NCBI RefSeq assembly: GCF_015277675.1 | Contig: NZ_JADHEC010000009.1 | Location: 1 to 64,000 of the forward strand | Origin: Flavobacterium soyangense | Lineage (GTDB): Bacteria; Bacteroidota; Bacteroidia; Flavobacteriales; Flavobacteriaceae | Length of the DNA stretch: 64,000 bases | Direction: 5' to 3' | Part shown: positions 29,151-38,536 of the stretch, piece by piece | Numbering within the stretch: position 1 is the first letter of the stretch | How the letters are laid out: every line of letters starts with the position of its first letter | Translations under genes and position numbers: made by a program | Notes under the pieces: model-generated | Told to the model about the DNA's origin: nothing | The model's database searches: none | Seen by the model: only the letters and a program-made list of their open reading frames with translations

Positions 29151-30641
29151 ATGTCTATTTGGAGAAGAAAACCATTAGCCCAACTTTTGGCTGAAGCCGC
29201 GGATTCTGAAAAAGGATTAAAAAGAACGCTGACTGCCTGGTCATTAATCGCATTGGGAATTGGCGCTATTATTGGAGCTGGTTTGTTTGTAAGAACTGCA
29301 ATGGCAGCTTCACAAAATGCCGGTCCATCCGTAACAATTGCTTTTATAGTTGCTGCCATTGGCTGTGCTTTGGCAGGTTTATGTTATGCTGAACTTTCAT
29401 CATCCATTCCTATTTCAGGAAGCGCTTATACTTATACGTATGCTACAATGGGGGAATTTTTAGCTTGGATTATTGGCTGGGATTTAATTCTTGAATATGC
29501 TGTAGGAGCTGCCACTGTTGGGATTGCATGGAGTGAATATCTCAATAACTTTTTGGTTAATGTCCTTCATATTAGCCCAATACCTTTTGAGTTTTCGCAT
29601 TCACCTTTTCAAAAAATGGTTGACCCAGTAACTCAAGTGACTCATCACGGAATAATTAATTTACCGGCTCTATTTATTGTTGGATTAATTACCTTGCTAT
29701 TAATAAAAGGAATTCAAGAATCGGCTTTTGTTAATGGCATCATTGTAATTGTAAAAGTTACTATTGTAATATTAATTATTGCAATTGGCTGGCATTTTAT
29801 TAATCCTGCAAACCATACACCTTATATTCCTGCAGCCTCTGTATTCACTGACGAACACGGCATTGACCATAGTTATGGTGGTATTATGGGTATTTTGGGA
29901 GCAGCAGGAACTGTATTTTTTGCTTTTATCGGGTTTGACGCTGTGAGTACCGCAGCGCAAGAAACAAAAAACCCAAAAAAGGCGATGCCAATAGGAATCT
30001 TGGGTTCATTAGCAGTTTGCACCATATTGTATATTCTTTTTGCTCACGTATTGACTGGTGTTGCCACTGTTGAAGATTTTAGAACCGGAGGAAAAGAGGC
30101 TTCAGTTGCATTTGCCATAAATAAATATATGATTAGCTATACCTGGCTGGGACAATTGGTCACTGTTGCTATTCTGTTCGGATTTACCTCAGTAATATTG
30201 GTGATGTTATTAGGACAATCCAGAGTGTTTTATGCTATGGGTAAAGACGGATTATTGCCTAAAATATTTAGTGATTTACATTCAAAATTCAAGACCCCTT
30301 ACAAGGCAAACTTTGCTATTTTAATTATTGTTGGAGCATTTGCTGCATTTGTTCCCGGCGATATCGTAGGTGATATGACCAGTATTGGGACATTGTTTGC
30401 TTTTGTTTTAGTCTGTATTTCGGTTATTATTTTAAGAAAAACAGAACCGGATATGAAAAGAGAATTCAGAACACCTTGGGTTCCTTTTGTTCCAATATTG
30501 GGTGTTTTAGTTTGTCTTTCCATGATGTATGGTTTAGGATGGCCAAACTGGTTACGTTTATTCCTTTGGATGGCAATTGGTATTGTAATCTATTTTACTT
30601 ACAGTAAGAAAAATAGTGTATTGAACAATCCAAAAAAATAA
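29151..30641 (+). CDS. APC-family amino acid permease (cationic amino acid transporter type)
   Basis: An inner-membrane secondary transporter of 496 residues with about 12 or more hydrophobic segments. The first helix carries the APC signature SLIALGIGAIIGAGLFVRTA near 30-50, then SSSIPISGSAYTYTYATMGEFLAWIIGW near 83-110 and FFAFIGFDAVSTAAQETKNP near 255-275, all typical of the CAT/YfnA subgroup. The substrate is likely an amino acid but which one cannot be told. Single-gene unit with its own -7 box and a terminator shared with the convergent gene. Confidence 0.9.
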   Translation: MSIWRRKPLAQLLAEAADSEKGLKRTLTAWSLIALGIGAIIGAGLFVRTAMAASQNAGPSVTIAFIVAAIGCALAGLCYAELSSSIPISGSAYTYTYATMGEFLAWIIGWDLILEYAVGAATVGIAWSEYLNNFLVNVLHISPIPFEFSHSPFQKMVDPVTQVTHHGIINLPALFIVGLITLLLIKGIQESAFVNGIIVIVKVTIVILIIAIGWHFINPANHTPYIPAASVFTDEHGIDHSYGGIMGILGAAGTVFFAFIGFDAVSTAAQETKNPKKAMPIGILGSLAVCTILYILFAHVLTGVATVEDFRTGGKEASVAFAINKYMISYTWLGQLVTVAILFGFTSVILVMLLGQSRVFYAMGKDGLLPKIFSDLHSKFKTPYKANFAILIIVGAFAAFVPGDIVGDMTSIGTLFAFVLVCISVIILRKTEPDMKREFRTPWVPFVPILGVLVCLSMMYGLGWPNWLRLFLWMAIGIVIYFTYSKKNSVLNNPKK

Positions 30642-30655
30642 TTTTATAGCACATT

Positions 30656-30700
30656 AAAAAAGGGATTATTAAGTAACGCTACTTTATAATCCCTTTTTTA
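30656..30700. terminator. Bidirectional terminator between permease and PspC genes
   Basis: AAAAAGGGATTAT and ATAATCCCTTTTTT pair around a 15-base loop, with T-runs in both directions. Confidence 0.8.
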
Positions 30701-30714
30701 TTTATTAATGTTTG

Positions 30715-30942
30715 CTACAAATCAAAAACCGAAGTACGTTTGGCTCTAACTAAATCTTTTAGTCGAATCCAGAAAGCCAATGTTAAATAAACGCCAAACC
30801 ACAGACCTGCAGTAACAAATGAGATGTAAATAAAGAACAATCTCACATCTGAAACCCGCATTCCCAACTTGTCAGCAAGGCGAGATGAAACGTGAAAACC
30901 GTTTTTTTCAAAAAAATATTTTAATTGTAGTACCGCTCTCAT
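30715..30942 (-). CDS. PspC domain protein (small membrane protein)
   Basis: A 75-residue protein made almost only of a PspC domain: SSRLADKLGMRVSDVRLFFI, one membrane helix (YISFVTAGLWFGVYLTLAFW) and a basic tail IRLKDLVRAKRTSV. PspC proteins respond to envelope stress in enterobacteria; here no other psp genes are near, so that role is not shown. 43 bases downstream of the DUF2851 gene. Confidence 0.75.
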   Translation of the reverse strand: MRAVLQLKYFFEKNGFHVSSRLADKLGMRVSDVRLFFIYISFVTAGLWFGVYLTLAFWIRLKDLVRAKRTSVFDL

Positions 30943-30985
30943 TTTTGGTTTTTGGGTAAAATTACAAAATTTTCTAATTATGAAA

Positions 30986-32257
30986 TTAACTTTTTTTCAA
31001 CAGTTCCATTCCTATGCCGCATTCTAAGCAACGGCTTTTATTGCAATATTCATTTTTGAGTTGCAATAAGGATTGAGTTTCAAAAGCATTTTTGGATTTG
31101 ATTCCAAAAGAACTGAATTTGTCCATAATAGCATTTTTCTCCGGCGCGACTTCATTTAAAAGCTGAATCAAGTCTTCTGAAATTTCCTTTCCCTGACTTT
31201 TTGCATAGGCAAACTGAAGCGGAATGATGGTGTTTATTATAATCAAATCGATGAATGATTTAGAAAGCTTCTTCTTTTTCTTTGGACTCTCTTTGTCAAA
31301 CTGATAATGGTTTTGCCAATAATTCGATGCCGAAACATCGAAAGCTTCATAAATATTCTGGACTGGACCTGAAGTACTGATTTTTGAAAACAAGTTTTTT
31401 TGACTGTAGTATAAGTTCGCCAATTGTGATAATCTAATCGTAGGAAAATTATCAGGCCGATGCTTGAAAAATTGAACGGGTTCAATAATTCTATTTTCTA
31501 ATTGATATTTGTGCAACAAATAGAAATACCTAAATTTTAAATCCTTGAAATAAATATCTTCCTTTACTGAGTCTAATAATCCAGTATTTCCTAAGAGTAA
31601 AGCTTCCAAGTTTTCGATCTCGAAACTTTCTTTTCTGATGATTGAAAACGGAATGGATTGCGCGATTTTTAAAAAAATTTCACCATTAGTGTTCAATCCA
31701 AAATTCTTGGCTAAAAGGCAAAACAACACCGCTTCCCAATCGTTATTAGTTTGTTGTAATAACTCGTAAATGGGTTTTGATTTCCTTTCCAAACGTTCAA
31801 AAAACAAGCGTTCCTGCCAGTTTTTTAATGTGAAATCATCAATGTTTTTTAATTGTTTTTCGCAAAAAATCCAAGACTTTGGAGTTATTAATGATAGATA
31901 ATCAGCAATTGTCACTGAATCAACCTGTTTCTTAAGTTCCAGAACTGGAATTTCAGTATTATTACTTCTATAGATTTCGGTATCGTGTTCCCAAACTACG
32001 TGAAGAATTACATTTTCATAAGCTGCATCTCTTTCGTGATGATGCATATACCAATCCGAAGATTTAAGATGAATCTCCACATTTCCGGCCCATTTTTGGT
32101 CACCAATAACAATTTGAGCATTAAAAAAATCGGGACCGGCAAGTTCTAAATATTGTCCAACATTGACAATCGTGATTTCCTCTCCATTGGAAGTTTTCAA
32201 ATTTAAAGTATCAAATTTCTTAAATTTCCAAATATAGTGAAGGAAGTCTTCTTTCAT
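30986..32257 (-). CDS. DUF2851 family protein
   Basis: A 423-residue soluble protein that I place in DUF2851 from its start MKEDFLHYIWKFKKFDTLNL and the early motif NVGQYLELAGPDFFNAQIVI followed by WAGNVEIHLKSSDWYMHHHE. The family is common in Bacteroidota and its function is unknown. The C-terminus has a cysteine group NEYCNKSRCLECGIG that could bind a metal. It lies 54 bases after the exonuclease gene and before the PspC gene, probably one unit. Confidence 0.85.
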   Translation of the reverse strand: MKEDFLHYIWKFKKFDTLNLKTSNGEEITIVNVGQYLELAGPDFFNAQIVIGDQKWAGNVEIHLKSSDWYMHHHERDAAYENVILHVVWEHDTEIYRSNNTEIPVLELKKQVDSVTIADYLSLITPKSWIFCEKQLKNIDDFTLKNWQERLFFERLERKSKPIYELLQQTNNDWEAVLFCLLAKNFGLNTNGEIFLKIAQSIPFSIIRKESFEIENLEALLLGNTGLLDSVKEDIYFKDLKFRYFYLLHKYQLENRIIEPVQFFKHRPDNFPTIRLSQLANLYYSQKNLFSKISTSGPVQNIYEAFDVSASNYWQNHYQFDKESPKKKKKLSKSFIDLIIINTIIPLQFAYAKSQGKEISEDLIQLLNEVAPEKNAIMDKFSSFGIKSKNAFETQSLLQLKNEYCNKSRCLECGIGMELLKKS

Positions 32258-32311
32258 TTATTACATTTTAAATTAAAAACTAAAGTGGTAAAAATTGTAA
32301 CTATGATCCAT

Positions 32312-32794
32312 TTACCTCATCAAATACAATTTGGCGCAAGCCCGAGCATCGGACAACGCTTCGTGGTGGTTTAAGGCAATTTTCATTTCACGGCAACAAT
32401 CACTCAACTTAGTTGGTTTTAATCCTTTGGCTTTGTAAATTCTTACGGTGCATTCCCAACGTGAACCAATATTGAGCTCCTCATAATCCAAGCCATAAAG
32501 TGCCATTGATTTAGCTAGTACATTTCTATCAAAACTTTCGTTATGAGCTACGACCACACGGTTTTGAAGACGTCTTTTAATTTCGGGGTAAACTTGCGCA
32601 AAGGTTTTTGCGTTAGCCGTATCCCGAGGATAAATGCCATGAACTGCTATTGTAAAATGCGAATATTCATTTCTTGGCGGTCTGATTAAAGTAACATATT
32701 CGTCAATAATCACGCCGTTTTCAACGGTAACAATACCCACAGAACAAGGATGATACCCTGAGGCAGTTTCAAAATCTATAGCAGTGAAAGTCAA
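32312..32794 (-). CDS. 3'-5' exonuclease (DnaQ/DEDDh type)
   Basis: A 160-residue exonuclease domain with all acidic residues in place: Asp7 and Glu9 (AIDFETASG), Asp89 (NESFDRNVL), His144 and Asp149 (HHEALSDA). This is the DEDDh arrangement of DNA polymerase III epsilon-like proofreading and RNase T-like enzymes; the exact substrate is not visible. The start is unusual: the frame is closed six bases upstream and no ATG precedes Asp7, so translation must begin at the TTG 32794 (or the ATA just before). A TATATTTG -7 box is at 32855-32862. Confidence 0.85.
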   Translation of the reverse strand: MTFTAIDFETASGYHPCSVGIVTVENGVIIDEYVTLIRPPRNEYSHFTIAVHGIYPRDTANAKTFAQVYPEIKRRLQNRVVVAHNESFDRNVLAKSMALYGLDYEELNIGSRWECTVRIYKAKGLKPTKLSDCCREMKIALNHHEALSDARACAKLYLMR

Positions 32795-32854
32795 TTTTAT
32801 TTAGATTTAGGATTAACAATTTTATTTTGCAGATTATCGATTTTCATCGAATCA

Positions 32855-32862
32855 CAAATATA
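32855..32862 (-). promoter_or_regulatory. Promoter -7 box (TATATTTG) of the exonuclease gene
   Basis: TATATTTG on the minus strand, about 60 bases before the TTG start; no -33 TTG at the right spacing. Confidence 0.4.
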
Positions 32863-32940
32863 ATTTATTATGAATAAATTATAAAAAAAATGGCTTTTAC
32901 TTTCCAAAAGCAACTAAAAAAAATTCCCTTCATATAAAAA

Positions 32941-33339
32941 TCAAAACGTTATTTCATAAACATCACAACTAATATAATCCAGCAATCTCTCTTTATATAT
33001 TTTTTCATCATAAAAATGTTCCGGCCAGAAAGTAGATGAATAAAAATACATTAATTCAAAAACGTCGTCATATTGAGTTGCTAAAACATCCAGATATTTT
33101 ACATATCGATTATGGCAAAAATAATCTTCATTAAAGTCAGCATTCAATAAGGCTAATTCTCTTTTTTGTATAGGAAACCCTTCTACTTCATAGCCTTTGC
33201 TAACACAATAATCTGATATTATTTCAACCACATAACTTTCATGAATTTCTCCATATTTAAAACAATCTAGGCAGCTGCCTAAAACATTCCAAACTTTATG
33301 GATTTCCAAAATGCCTTTTTTAACTGACTCTATTTCCAT
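32941..33339 (-). CDS. Hypothetical protein
   Basis: I do not recognise this 132-residue protein. It is acidic and rich in Tyr, Phe and Glu, has no signal peptide or membrane helix, and looks helical (ESYVVEIISDYCVSKGYEVE, YKERLLDYISCDVYEITF). It has two near-adjacent cysteines early on (LGSCLDCFKYG). A TATATTTG -7 box lies at 33365-33372. It stands alone between the CBS-family terminator and the exonuclease gene. It could be an immunity-like or orphan accessory protein, but nothing shows this directly. Confidence 0.6.
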   Translation of the reverse strand: MEIESVKKGILEIHKVWNVLGSCLDCFKYGEIHESYVVEIISDYCVSKGYEVEGFPIQKRELALLNADFNEDYFCHNRYVKYLDVLATQYDDVFELMYFYSSTFWPEHFYDEKIYKERLLDYISCDVYEITF

Positions 33340-33364
33340 TTGAATTATTTTTTTATTCTTTTTT

Positions 33365-33372
33365 CAAATATA
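33365..33372 (-). promoter_or_regulatory. Promoter -7 box (TATATTTG) of the hypothetical gene
   Basis: TATATTTG on the minus strand, 25 bases before the ATG at 33339; no -33 TTG seen. Confidence 0.4.
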
Positions 33373-33435
33373 AATAAGCCTAAAATTATTGTTTTACGGG
33401 TTTCCACATTTTGCGCATTTTTTTTATAAAATAAA

Positions 33436-33469
33436 CAAAAAAAACCTGCAAGGTTTAAAACCTTGCAGG
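33436..33469 (-). terminator. Terminator of the porin-CBS unit
   Basis: CCTGCAAGG-TTTTAAA-CCTTGCAGG is a perfect 9-bp stem followed by nine T on the minus strand, 60 bases after the stop at 33531. Confidence 0.85.
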
Positions 33470-33530
33470 AATATGATAAATATCCTTTGTTTTTTCAGTC
33501 TTTATAAACGGGGAAGACAAAATATAAATT

Positions 33531-34892
33531 CTATTTTATAGACCCAATAATATCCGATTTAGTAATAATTTGATGATGCCCGTTTTCTAAATCAACCAAA
33601 ACCGCTTCGTTTTCTCTGGAAAACAATTTAGAAACGTCTTCTATTGTAGTTCCCAGTTTTACAATGGGATACGATTTTCCCATAATTTCACGAATGGGCT
33701 TTTCAACGGAGTTTTTATCATTCACATAACTACGAAACAAATCTGATTCATCTACTGAACCCACGAATCCGGTGATATCTATAACCGGAATTTGCGAAAT
33801 ATTATGCTTGCGCATACGTTCAATAGCATGCGAAACTAATTCTTCTGTACGCACTACAATTAATGGTCTGGAAAGATTGTCTTTAATGATATCTTCTGCT
33901 TTTGTAATTTGCTCATCCAGAAAACCACGCTCCCGCATCCATTCGTCATTAAACATTTTGCCCACATAACGACTTCCTGAATCGTGAAATAATACCACAA
34001 CTACATCTTCTGGCTTGAAATGTTCCTTGAGCTGCAACAAGCCTTTTATGGCTGCTCCAGCTGAATTACCTACAAATATTCCTTCTTCAAGTGCAATTTT
34101 ACGAGTATAAACTGCAGCGTCTTTGTCAGTTACTTTTGTAAAACCATCGATTAGCGAAAAGTCAACATTCTTTGGCAAAATATCTTCGCCAATGCCTTCG
34201 GTGATATAAGAATAAATTTCGTTTTCGTCGAAAATTCCTGTTTCGTGGTATTTTTTAAACACCGAGCCATAAGTATCAATTCCCCAAATTTTAATATTGG
34301 GATTTTGTTCTTTTAGATATTTTCCAACTCCGGAAATGGTTCCGCCAGTTCCCACACCCGAAACGAAATGCGTAATTTTCCCGTCGGTTTGTTTCCAAAT
34401 TTCGGGGCCGGTTTGTTCGTAATGTGCCAATGAATTGGACAGGTTATCGTATTGGTTTACATACCAGGAATTTGGTGTTTCAGCCGCTAATCTTTTGGAA
34501 ACTGAATAATACGAACGAGAATCTGTTGGCTCTACATCAGTAGGACAAACAATTACTTTTGCTCCCACGGCGCGAAGAATATCCATTTTTTCTTTAGACT
34601 GCTTATCTGAAATCACGCAAATCAATTTGTACCCTTTGATGATGGCTACTAATGCCAATCCCATTCCGGTATTTCCTGAAGTCCCTTCGATTATGGTTCC
34701 GCCGGGTTTCAATCTTCCGTCAGCTTCAGCATCTTCAATCATTTTTACGGCCATTCGGTCTTTTACGGAATTTCCAGGATTGAAAGTTTCTACTTTGGCT
34801 AGAACCAAAGCATCAACACCAGCTACCACTTTATTTAGCTTTACTAAAGGCGTTCCTCCTATTGTTCCTAATATATTTTCTGAATATTGCAT
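33531..34892 (-). CDS. PLP-dependent cystathionine beta-synthase-like enzyme
   Basis: A 453-residue fold-type II PLP enzyme with two C-terminal CBS domains. The PLP lysine is Lys44 in NPGNSVKDRM, the phosphate loops are GTSGNTGMGLAL near 69 and SGVGTGGTISGVGKYL near 178-193, and the CBS pair spans about 340-453 (SRPLIVVRTEELVSHAIERM, SQIPVIDITGFVGSVDESDL). This architecture is that of cystathionine beta-synthase, without the N-terminal haem domain of animal enzymes; cysteine synthase activity is the alternative. The CBS pair may bind an adenosyl ligand for regulation. Only 16 bases after the porin gene, so co-transcribed with it. Confidence 0.85.
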   Translation of the reverse strand: MQYSENILGTIGGTPLVKLNKVVAGVDALVLAKVETFNPGNSVKDRMAVKMIEDAEADGRLKPGGTIIEGTSGNTGMGLALVAIIKGYKLICVISDKQSKEKMDILRAVGAKVIVCPTDVEPTDSRSYYSVSKRLAAETPNSWYVNQYDNLSNSLAHYEQTGPEIWKQTDGKITHFVSGVGTGGTISGVGKYLKEQNPNIKIWGIDTYGSVFKKYHETGIFDENEIYSYITEGIGEDILPKNVDFSLIDGFTKVTDKDAAVYTRKIALEEGIFVGNSAGAAIKGLLQLKEHFKPEDVVVVLFHDSGSRYVGKMFNDEWMRERGFLDEQITKAEDIIKDNLSRPLIVVRTEELVSHAIERMRKHNISQIPVIDITGFVGSVDESDLFRSYVNDKNSVEKPIREIMGKSYPIVKLGTTIEDVSKLFSRENEAVLVDLENGHHQIITKSDIIGSIK

Positions 34893-34908
34893 TTTTAAAA
34901 ATTTAAAT

Positions 34909-36864
34909 TTATTGGAAGAAATTCCAAACCAAACCGAAACGAATCATAAAATCACTATACGGATTATTAGGCGATGAATAAAAATTATTTCCTGAAAAAG
35001 AAGAATTAAAATGTTCGGCAATGAAATAAATTCTGGTTCTTTGAATCTTAGCATTGACAAAAAAATCAAAGTTGGTAAAATTCCCAATTTCTTTCTTGTT
35101 TTGGACAAAAAACTCTCCAATTACCGGATTATATTCATTCGCATAATAGTTAGTAAAGTAATTAAACGTTACACCAGTTTGCAAAAACAAGGCTTTATGA
35201 AACATCTCTTGAGAATAGTATAATGTGTTTCTGGTAAGAAACTCCGGAACATTAAGAATAGCATCTGATTGATCTACTTTTTGATATAAAAGGGTGTTGG
35301 CTAATGCGAATTTTCCAAACCTGAATTCATTACTCGCTTTAACCGATAAATAATTGATGGTATTTACATATTGTGCCGGTGCAATTATCTGCTGATTCAT
35401 AGCTATTTCGCTTACGCTTGAAACATCTTCAAAATATAAATGATCATTGAATGTTGAATATTGAACGGATGCTTCCACCCAAGGAGTTGTGGCATTAACG
35501 ATGATAGAATTTATTTTTTCGTTCTTGAAATCATTCGACCAATTGTAATTTACATAACTACTTTGGTACAAATTAAAATTGTTATTGGGCAATTTGTTCA
35601 TGTTTTGGTATTCAAATGACAACTGCATATCTTCATCTAAACTATATTGCAACTTGGCATCCAGATTAGATAAAGATTGATTTGTTATCGACCTTGAAAA
35701 TAAAAATTTTCCGTTCCACTTGTTTTTTTGATAGTCATATTGACCTCCAACTGTATTTATTCTTTGGGTTAGAGAACTAGGAACCGTTTGACTATCCAGA
35801 ATTAATATTTGATTGTAGTAATAATTGCTAAAAAAATCATCGGCAAAAAACTGAAACTTCCCTAAGGTCGTGTTTTCATAAACAAGCCCTACTTTATTAT
35901 AGGTTTTATTGTAATGTGTTTGATCATTTATCCCGCTAGTTTTGTAGGAATCTCCAAATCTATAAACTTTTTTGCCATTAACAGACGAAGCTACTGTTGC
36001 CTGATTGTACTCAAAATATTTGTTTTCGTAGTTAAACTGATGGGTCACATACAAATTATTGCTTCCTTTAACTGAATTAATCCTAAAAGAATGGTCTAAA
36101 AATATCCGTTTACCTTTTAAAAATGATTTGGCATCCGTTAAATAAACTTCTAATCTATCTTTATTTACGAAATTAACATTGCCACTCTCGAAGTCTTCAA
36201 TGTTTGTAATTCCGCCATTTTCCTCATTTAAAATATCTTGGGACACAAAATGTGCATTGGCAAAATACCGTTGATTTTTGGTGTTATAACTTGCCGTAAA
36301 CCTAAAATTTCCAGTACTTGACAATTGATTAATATATTTTCCCTCTGAACGTAATCCTTTGTAAGCCAGCGAAAAATTGAATCTAGAAGAAGTGTTCACG
36401 GTAAAAAAAGCATCCACATTCTGGCCTTGTTTCATCACGGTTTTAAAATAAAATTCCGTAACAGGAGTTGCCACAGAACAGTATCTTATTTGGTTTGCTT
36501 CGAGAAAATTAAAATGTTTTGCCTTGAATCCAAATTCTGGATATGGCGAAAAACTGTTTAAACTGTATTGCAAGGTATTATAAGTTTGTCCTTCATTAGG
36601 GAAAGGCAGCAAACCAAAATTGTCTTTGCGCAAGTAATTAAAGCTATACAGTTTTTTAATAGTCAATGAAGTATCAATATAAGTGGTGTCTCTTTCCAAA
36701 GTAATTATGCGATACAAATCTATCGTAGCAACCTTCTCTTTTGGCTTTTTTATGGAGTCAGAACTGTTGTATTTACTGTTAAAATCTATTTCATTAGTCT
36801 TTTTTTCTTGAGAAAACAGGAGCGTAGGCAAAACTAAAAGATATAAGAAAAAGAGAATCCTCAT
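34909..36864 (-). CDS. Putative outer-membrane porin (Porin_10 type)
   Basis: A 651-residue secreted beta-barrel protein. It begins with a signal peptide, MRILFFLYLLVLPTLLFSQ, followed by a charged linker. The rest alternates hydrophobic and polar residues with many Tyr/Phe/Asn (for example NAHFVSQDI, FEYQNMNKLPNNNFN, VSVKASNEFRFG-like strands) and ends in an aromatic residue (RFGLVWNFFQ), the usual outer-membrane insertion signal. I place it in the 'putative porin' family of Bacteroidota. Substrate unknown. A TACCTTTG -7 box lies at 36911-36918. Confidence 0.8.
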   Translation of the reverse strand: MRILFFLYLLVLPTLLFSQEKKTNEIDFNSKYNSSDSIKKPKEKVATIDLYRIITLERDTTYIDTSLTIKKLYSFNYLRKDNFGLLPFPNEGQTYNTLQYSLNSFSPYPEFGFKAKHFNFLEANQIRYCSVATPVTEFYFKTVMKQGQNVDAFFTVNTSSRFNFSLAYKGLRSEGKYINQLSSTGNFRFTASYNTKNQRYFANAHFVSQDILNEENGGITNIEDFESGNVNFVNKDRLEVYLTDAKSFLKGKRIFLDHSFRINSVKGSNNLYVTHQFNYENKYFEYNQATVASSVNGKKVYRFGDSYKTSGINDQTHYNKTYNKVGLVYENTTLGKFQFFADDFFSNYYYNQILILDSQTVPSSLTQRINTVGGQYDYQKNKWNGKFLFSRSITNQSLSNLDAKLQYSLDEDMQLSFEYQNMNKLPNNNFNLYQSSYVNYNWSNDFKNEKINSIIVNATTPWVEASVQYSTFNDHLYFEDVSSVSEIAMNQQIIAPAQYVNTINYLSVKASNEFRFGKFALANTLLYQKVDQSDAILNVPEFLTRNTLYYSQEMFHKALFLQTGVTFNYFTNYYANEYNPVIGEFFVQNKKEIGNFTNFDFFVNAKIQRTRIYFIAEHFNSSFSGNNFYSSPNNPYSDFMIRFGLVWNFFQ

Positions 36865-36910
36865 TTGGAGCGGTATATAATTAGGTAATTATTCTAAAAA
36901 TTTATTAAAG

Positions 36911-36918
36911 CAAAGGTA
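36911..36918 (-). promoter_or_regulatory. Promoter -7 box (TACCTTTG) of the porin gene
   Basis: TACCTTTG on the minus strand matches TAnnTTTG; leader of about 40 nt to the ATG at 36864. Confidence 0.45.
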
Positions 36919-37037
36919 AATGAAAAAACATATAAATAAAAAAACGCTTTGATTTATGGGAATGTTTTAGCAAATAGAAATAAAACGCACTTTTTTGAAG
37001 AAAATTTTACAATATTTGTTGTTCCAATACAATTGAT

Positions 37038-37697
37038 ATGCTGCTTGCTAATTTTTCGAAATTTATCCTGGAAACCGGAACCGACGAAGCCGGACGTGGC
37101 TGTCTTGCCGGTCCAGTTACCGCAGCGGCAGTTATTCTCCCGGAGGATTTTGAAAACACAATTCTGAACGATAGCAAGCAATTATCCGAAAAAACCAGAG
37201 AAAAACTCCGGCCCATTATCGAAAGCCAAGCTATTACATTTGCTGTAACGCACTTACATCCAAATGAAATTGATGAAATCAATATTCTGAATGCTTCAAT
37301 GAAAGGAATGCAAGAATGCATTTTGAAATTAAATCCGGTTCCGGAATTTATTATTGTCGATGGCAACCGTTTATTGAACGCAAAATTGGGTTTAGCAACC
37401 ACTTTTGGAAAACAATTTTCTAAAGCTGAAATTGAATTGTTAAAATCAATTCCCAACCAAAGTATCATAAAAGGAGATTCGAAATATATGAGCATTGCCG
37501 CTGCTTCGGTTTTGGCAAAAACGTATCGGGATGATTATATGAATGCCATTCACGAGGAATTCCCAATGTACAATTGGAAAAAAAATAAAGGCTATCCAAC
37601 GAAAGAACACCGGGAAGCGATACGAAAATATGGCGTAACCAAATACCATAGAATGACATTTCGATTGTTGCCCGAACAGTTGAAATTAGATATCTAG
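37038..37697 (+). CDS. rnhB: Ribonuclease HII
   Basis: Removes RNA primers and single ribonucleotides from DNA. 219 residues, with the metal-binding [17 protein letters not shown] motif near 16-32 (Asp16, Glu17), the [13 protein letters not shown] signature near 45-57, [10 protein letters not shown] near 107 and the [24 protein letters not shown] segment near 147-170 that holds the remaining acidic ligands. Ends with the [11 protein letters not shown] tail. Intact; divergent from the porin gene. Confidence 0.95.
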   Translation: MLLANFSKFILETGTDEAGRGCLAGPVTAAAVILPEDFENTILNDSKQLSEKTREKLRPIIESQAITFAVTHLHPNEIDEINILNASMKGMQECILKLNPVPEFIIVDGNRLLNAKLGLATTFGKQFSKAEIELLKSIPNQSIIKGDSKYMSIAAASVLAKTYRDDYMNAIHEEFPMYNWKKNKGYPTKEHREAIRKYGVTKYHRMTFRLLPEQLKLDI

Positions 37698-37744
37698 TTT
37701 GTTTTTAATAAAAGCCCTTTTGATAATTTGTAAAGATTTATTTA

Positions 37745-37752
37745 TATATTTG
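37745..37752 (+). promoter_or_regulatory. Promoter -7 box (TATATTTG) upstream of the Crp-like regulator
   Basis: TATATTTG matches TAnnTTTG. It would give a leader of about 130 nt to the ATG chosen at 37890. Confidence 0.35.
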
Positions 37753-37889
37753 GGAAACAAATAAAGTCTGACGTTTACGATACCTATTTATCCCAAATTT
37801 GGATGGCTTTGTTTGATTTTATCAGACTTAAAATACAAATTGGCGGCAATTTTTCCGAGACAAACCATAGAAACAACTTTAACAATAAA

Positions 37890-38462
37890 ATGACAGAAAC
37901 AGACAAATTATCTTTATTTTTTAGTAATGAATTTCCTTTTAATAAAGAAGGTTTAGAAGAGTTTGTAAATACTTTTGTTATTAAATCATACAAAAAGGGG
38001 GAAATCATTTTAGAAAATGGAAATATAGAATATGAACTTCGTTTTTTAGACAAAGGCATTATTCGGGAATATTATGCAACCAACGACAAAGAAAAAAATA
38101 TAAATTTTTATACAAATTCAGGTTTTATAACAGACTTTTCTTCGTTTACCCATTCTTCCGCAACAAAAAAACATCAAGAATGTTTGATTGATGTAGATTT
38201 GAGAGTTTTATCCAAAGAAAATTTCTTAAATTTTACAAACCAATATAATTGTGGCAAGTTGTTTATTGAAACTATTTTTCAACGAATTGTTGTCAATAAA
38301 GAAACCGAAGAATTTAATCATTTTGTAAATACCGCGGAAGAATTATATCTTGACATTATGAAAACAAAACCAGATTGGTTACTAAAAATTCCTCAATATC
38401 ATATAGCTTCATATTTAGGAATTACACCTGAAACTTTAAGTAGAATTAGAAAGAGAATTTGA
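37890..38462 (+). CDS. Crp/Fnr-family transcriptional regulator
   Basis: A 190-residue cytoplasmic regulator. Cyclic-nucleotide-binding-like beta-roll (about 20-110: KSYKKGEIILENGNIEYELR, FLDKGIIREYY) is followed by a dimer helix and a short C-terminal helix-turn-helix, LLKIPQYHIASYLGITPETLSRIRKRI. The last helix TPETLSRIRK is of the Crp recognition type. The protein ends directly after it, as many Bacteroidota members do. Start chosen at ATG 37890; the 29 codons before it are not family-like. 74 bases upstream of a metallo-hydrolase gene that it may control. Confidence 0.82.
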   Translation: MTETDKLSLFFSNEFPFNKEGLEEFVNTFVIKSYKKGEIILENGNIEYELRFLDKGIIREYYATNDKEKNINFYTNSGFITDFSSFTHSSATKKHQECLIDVDLRVLSKENFLNFTNQYNCGKLFIETIFQRIVVNKETEEFNHFVNTAEELYLDIMKTKPDWLLKIPQYHIASYLGITPETLSRIRKRI

Positions 38463-38536
38463 TTTCTTGATTTCAATCAATGGAAAACATTTTTACAATG
38501 GGCTACTTTGCACTTTTAATTTAAAAATATAAAACA

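Noticed and set aside
37803..37889. N-terminal extension of the Crp-like regulator
   Set aside because: The codons do not resemble the family and ATG 37890 gives a normal domain start.
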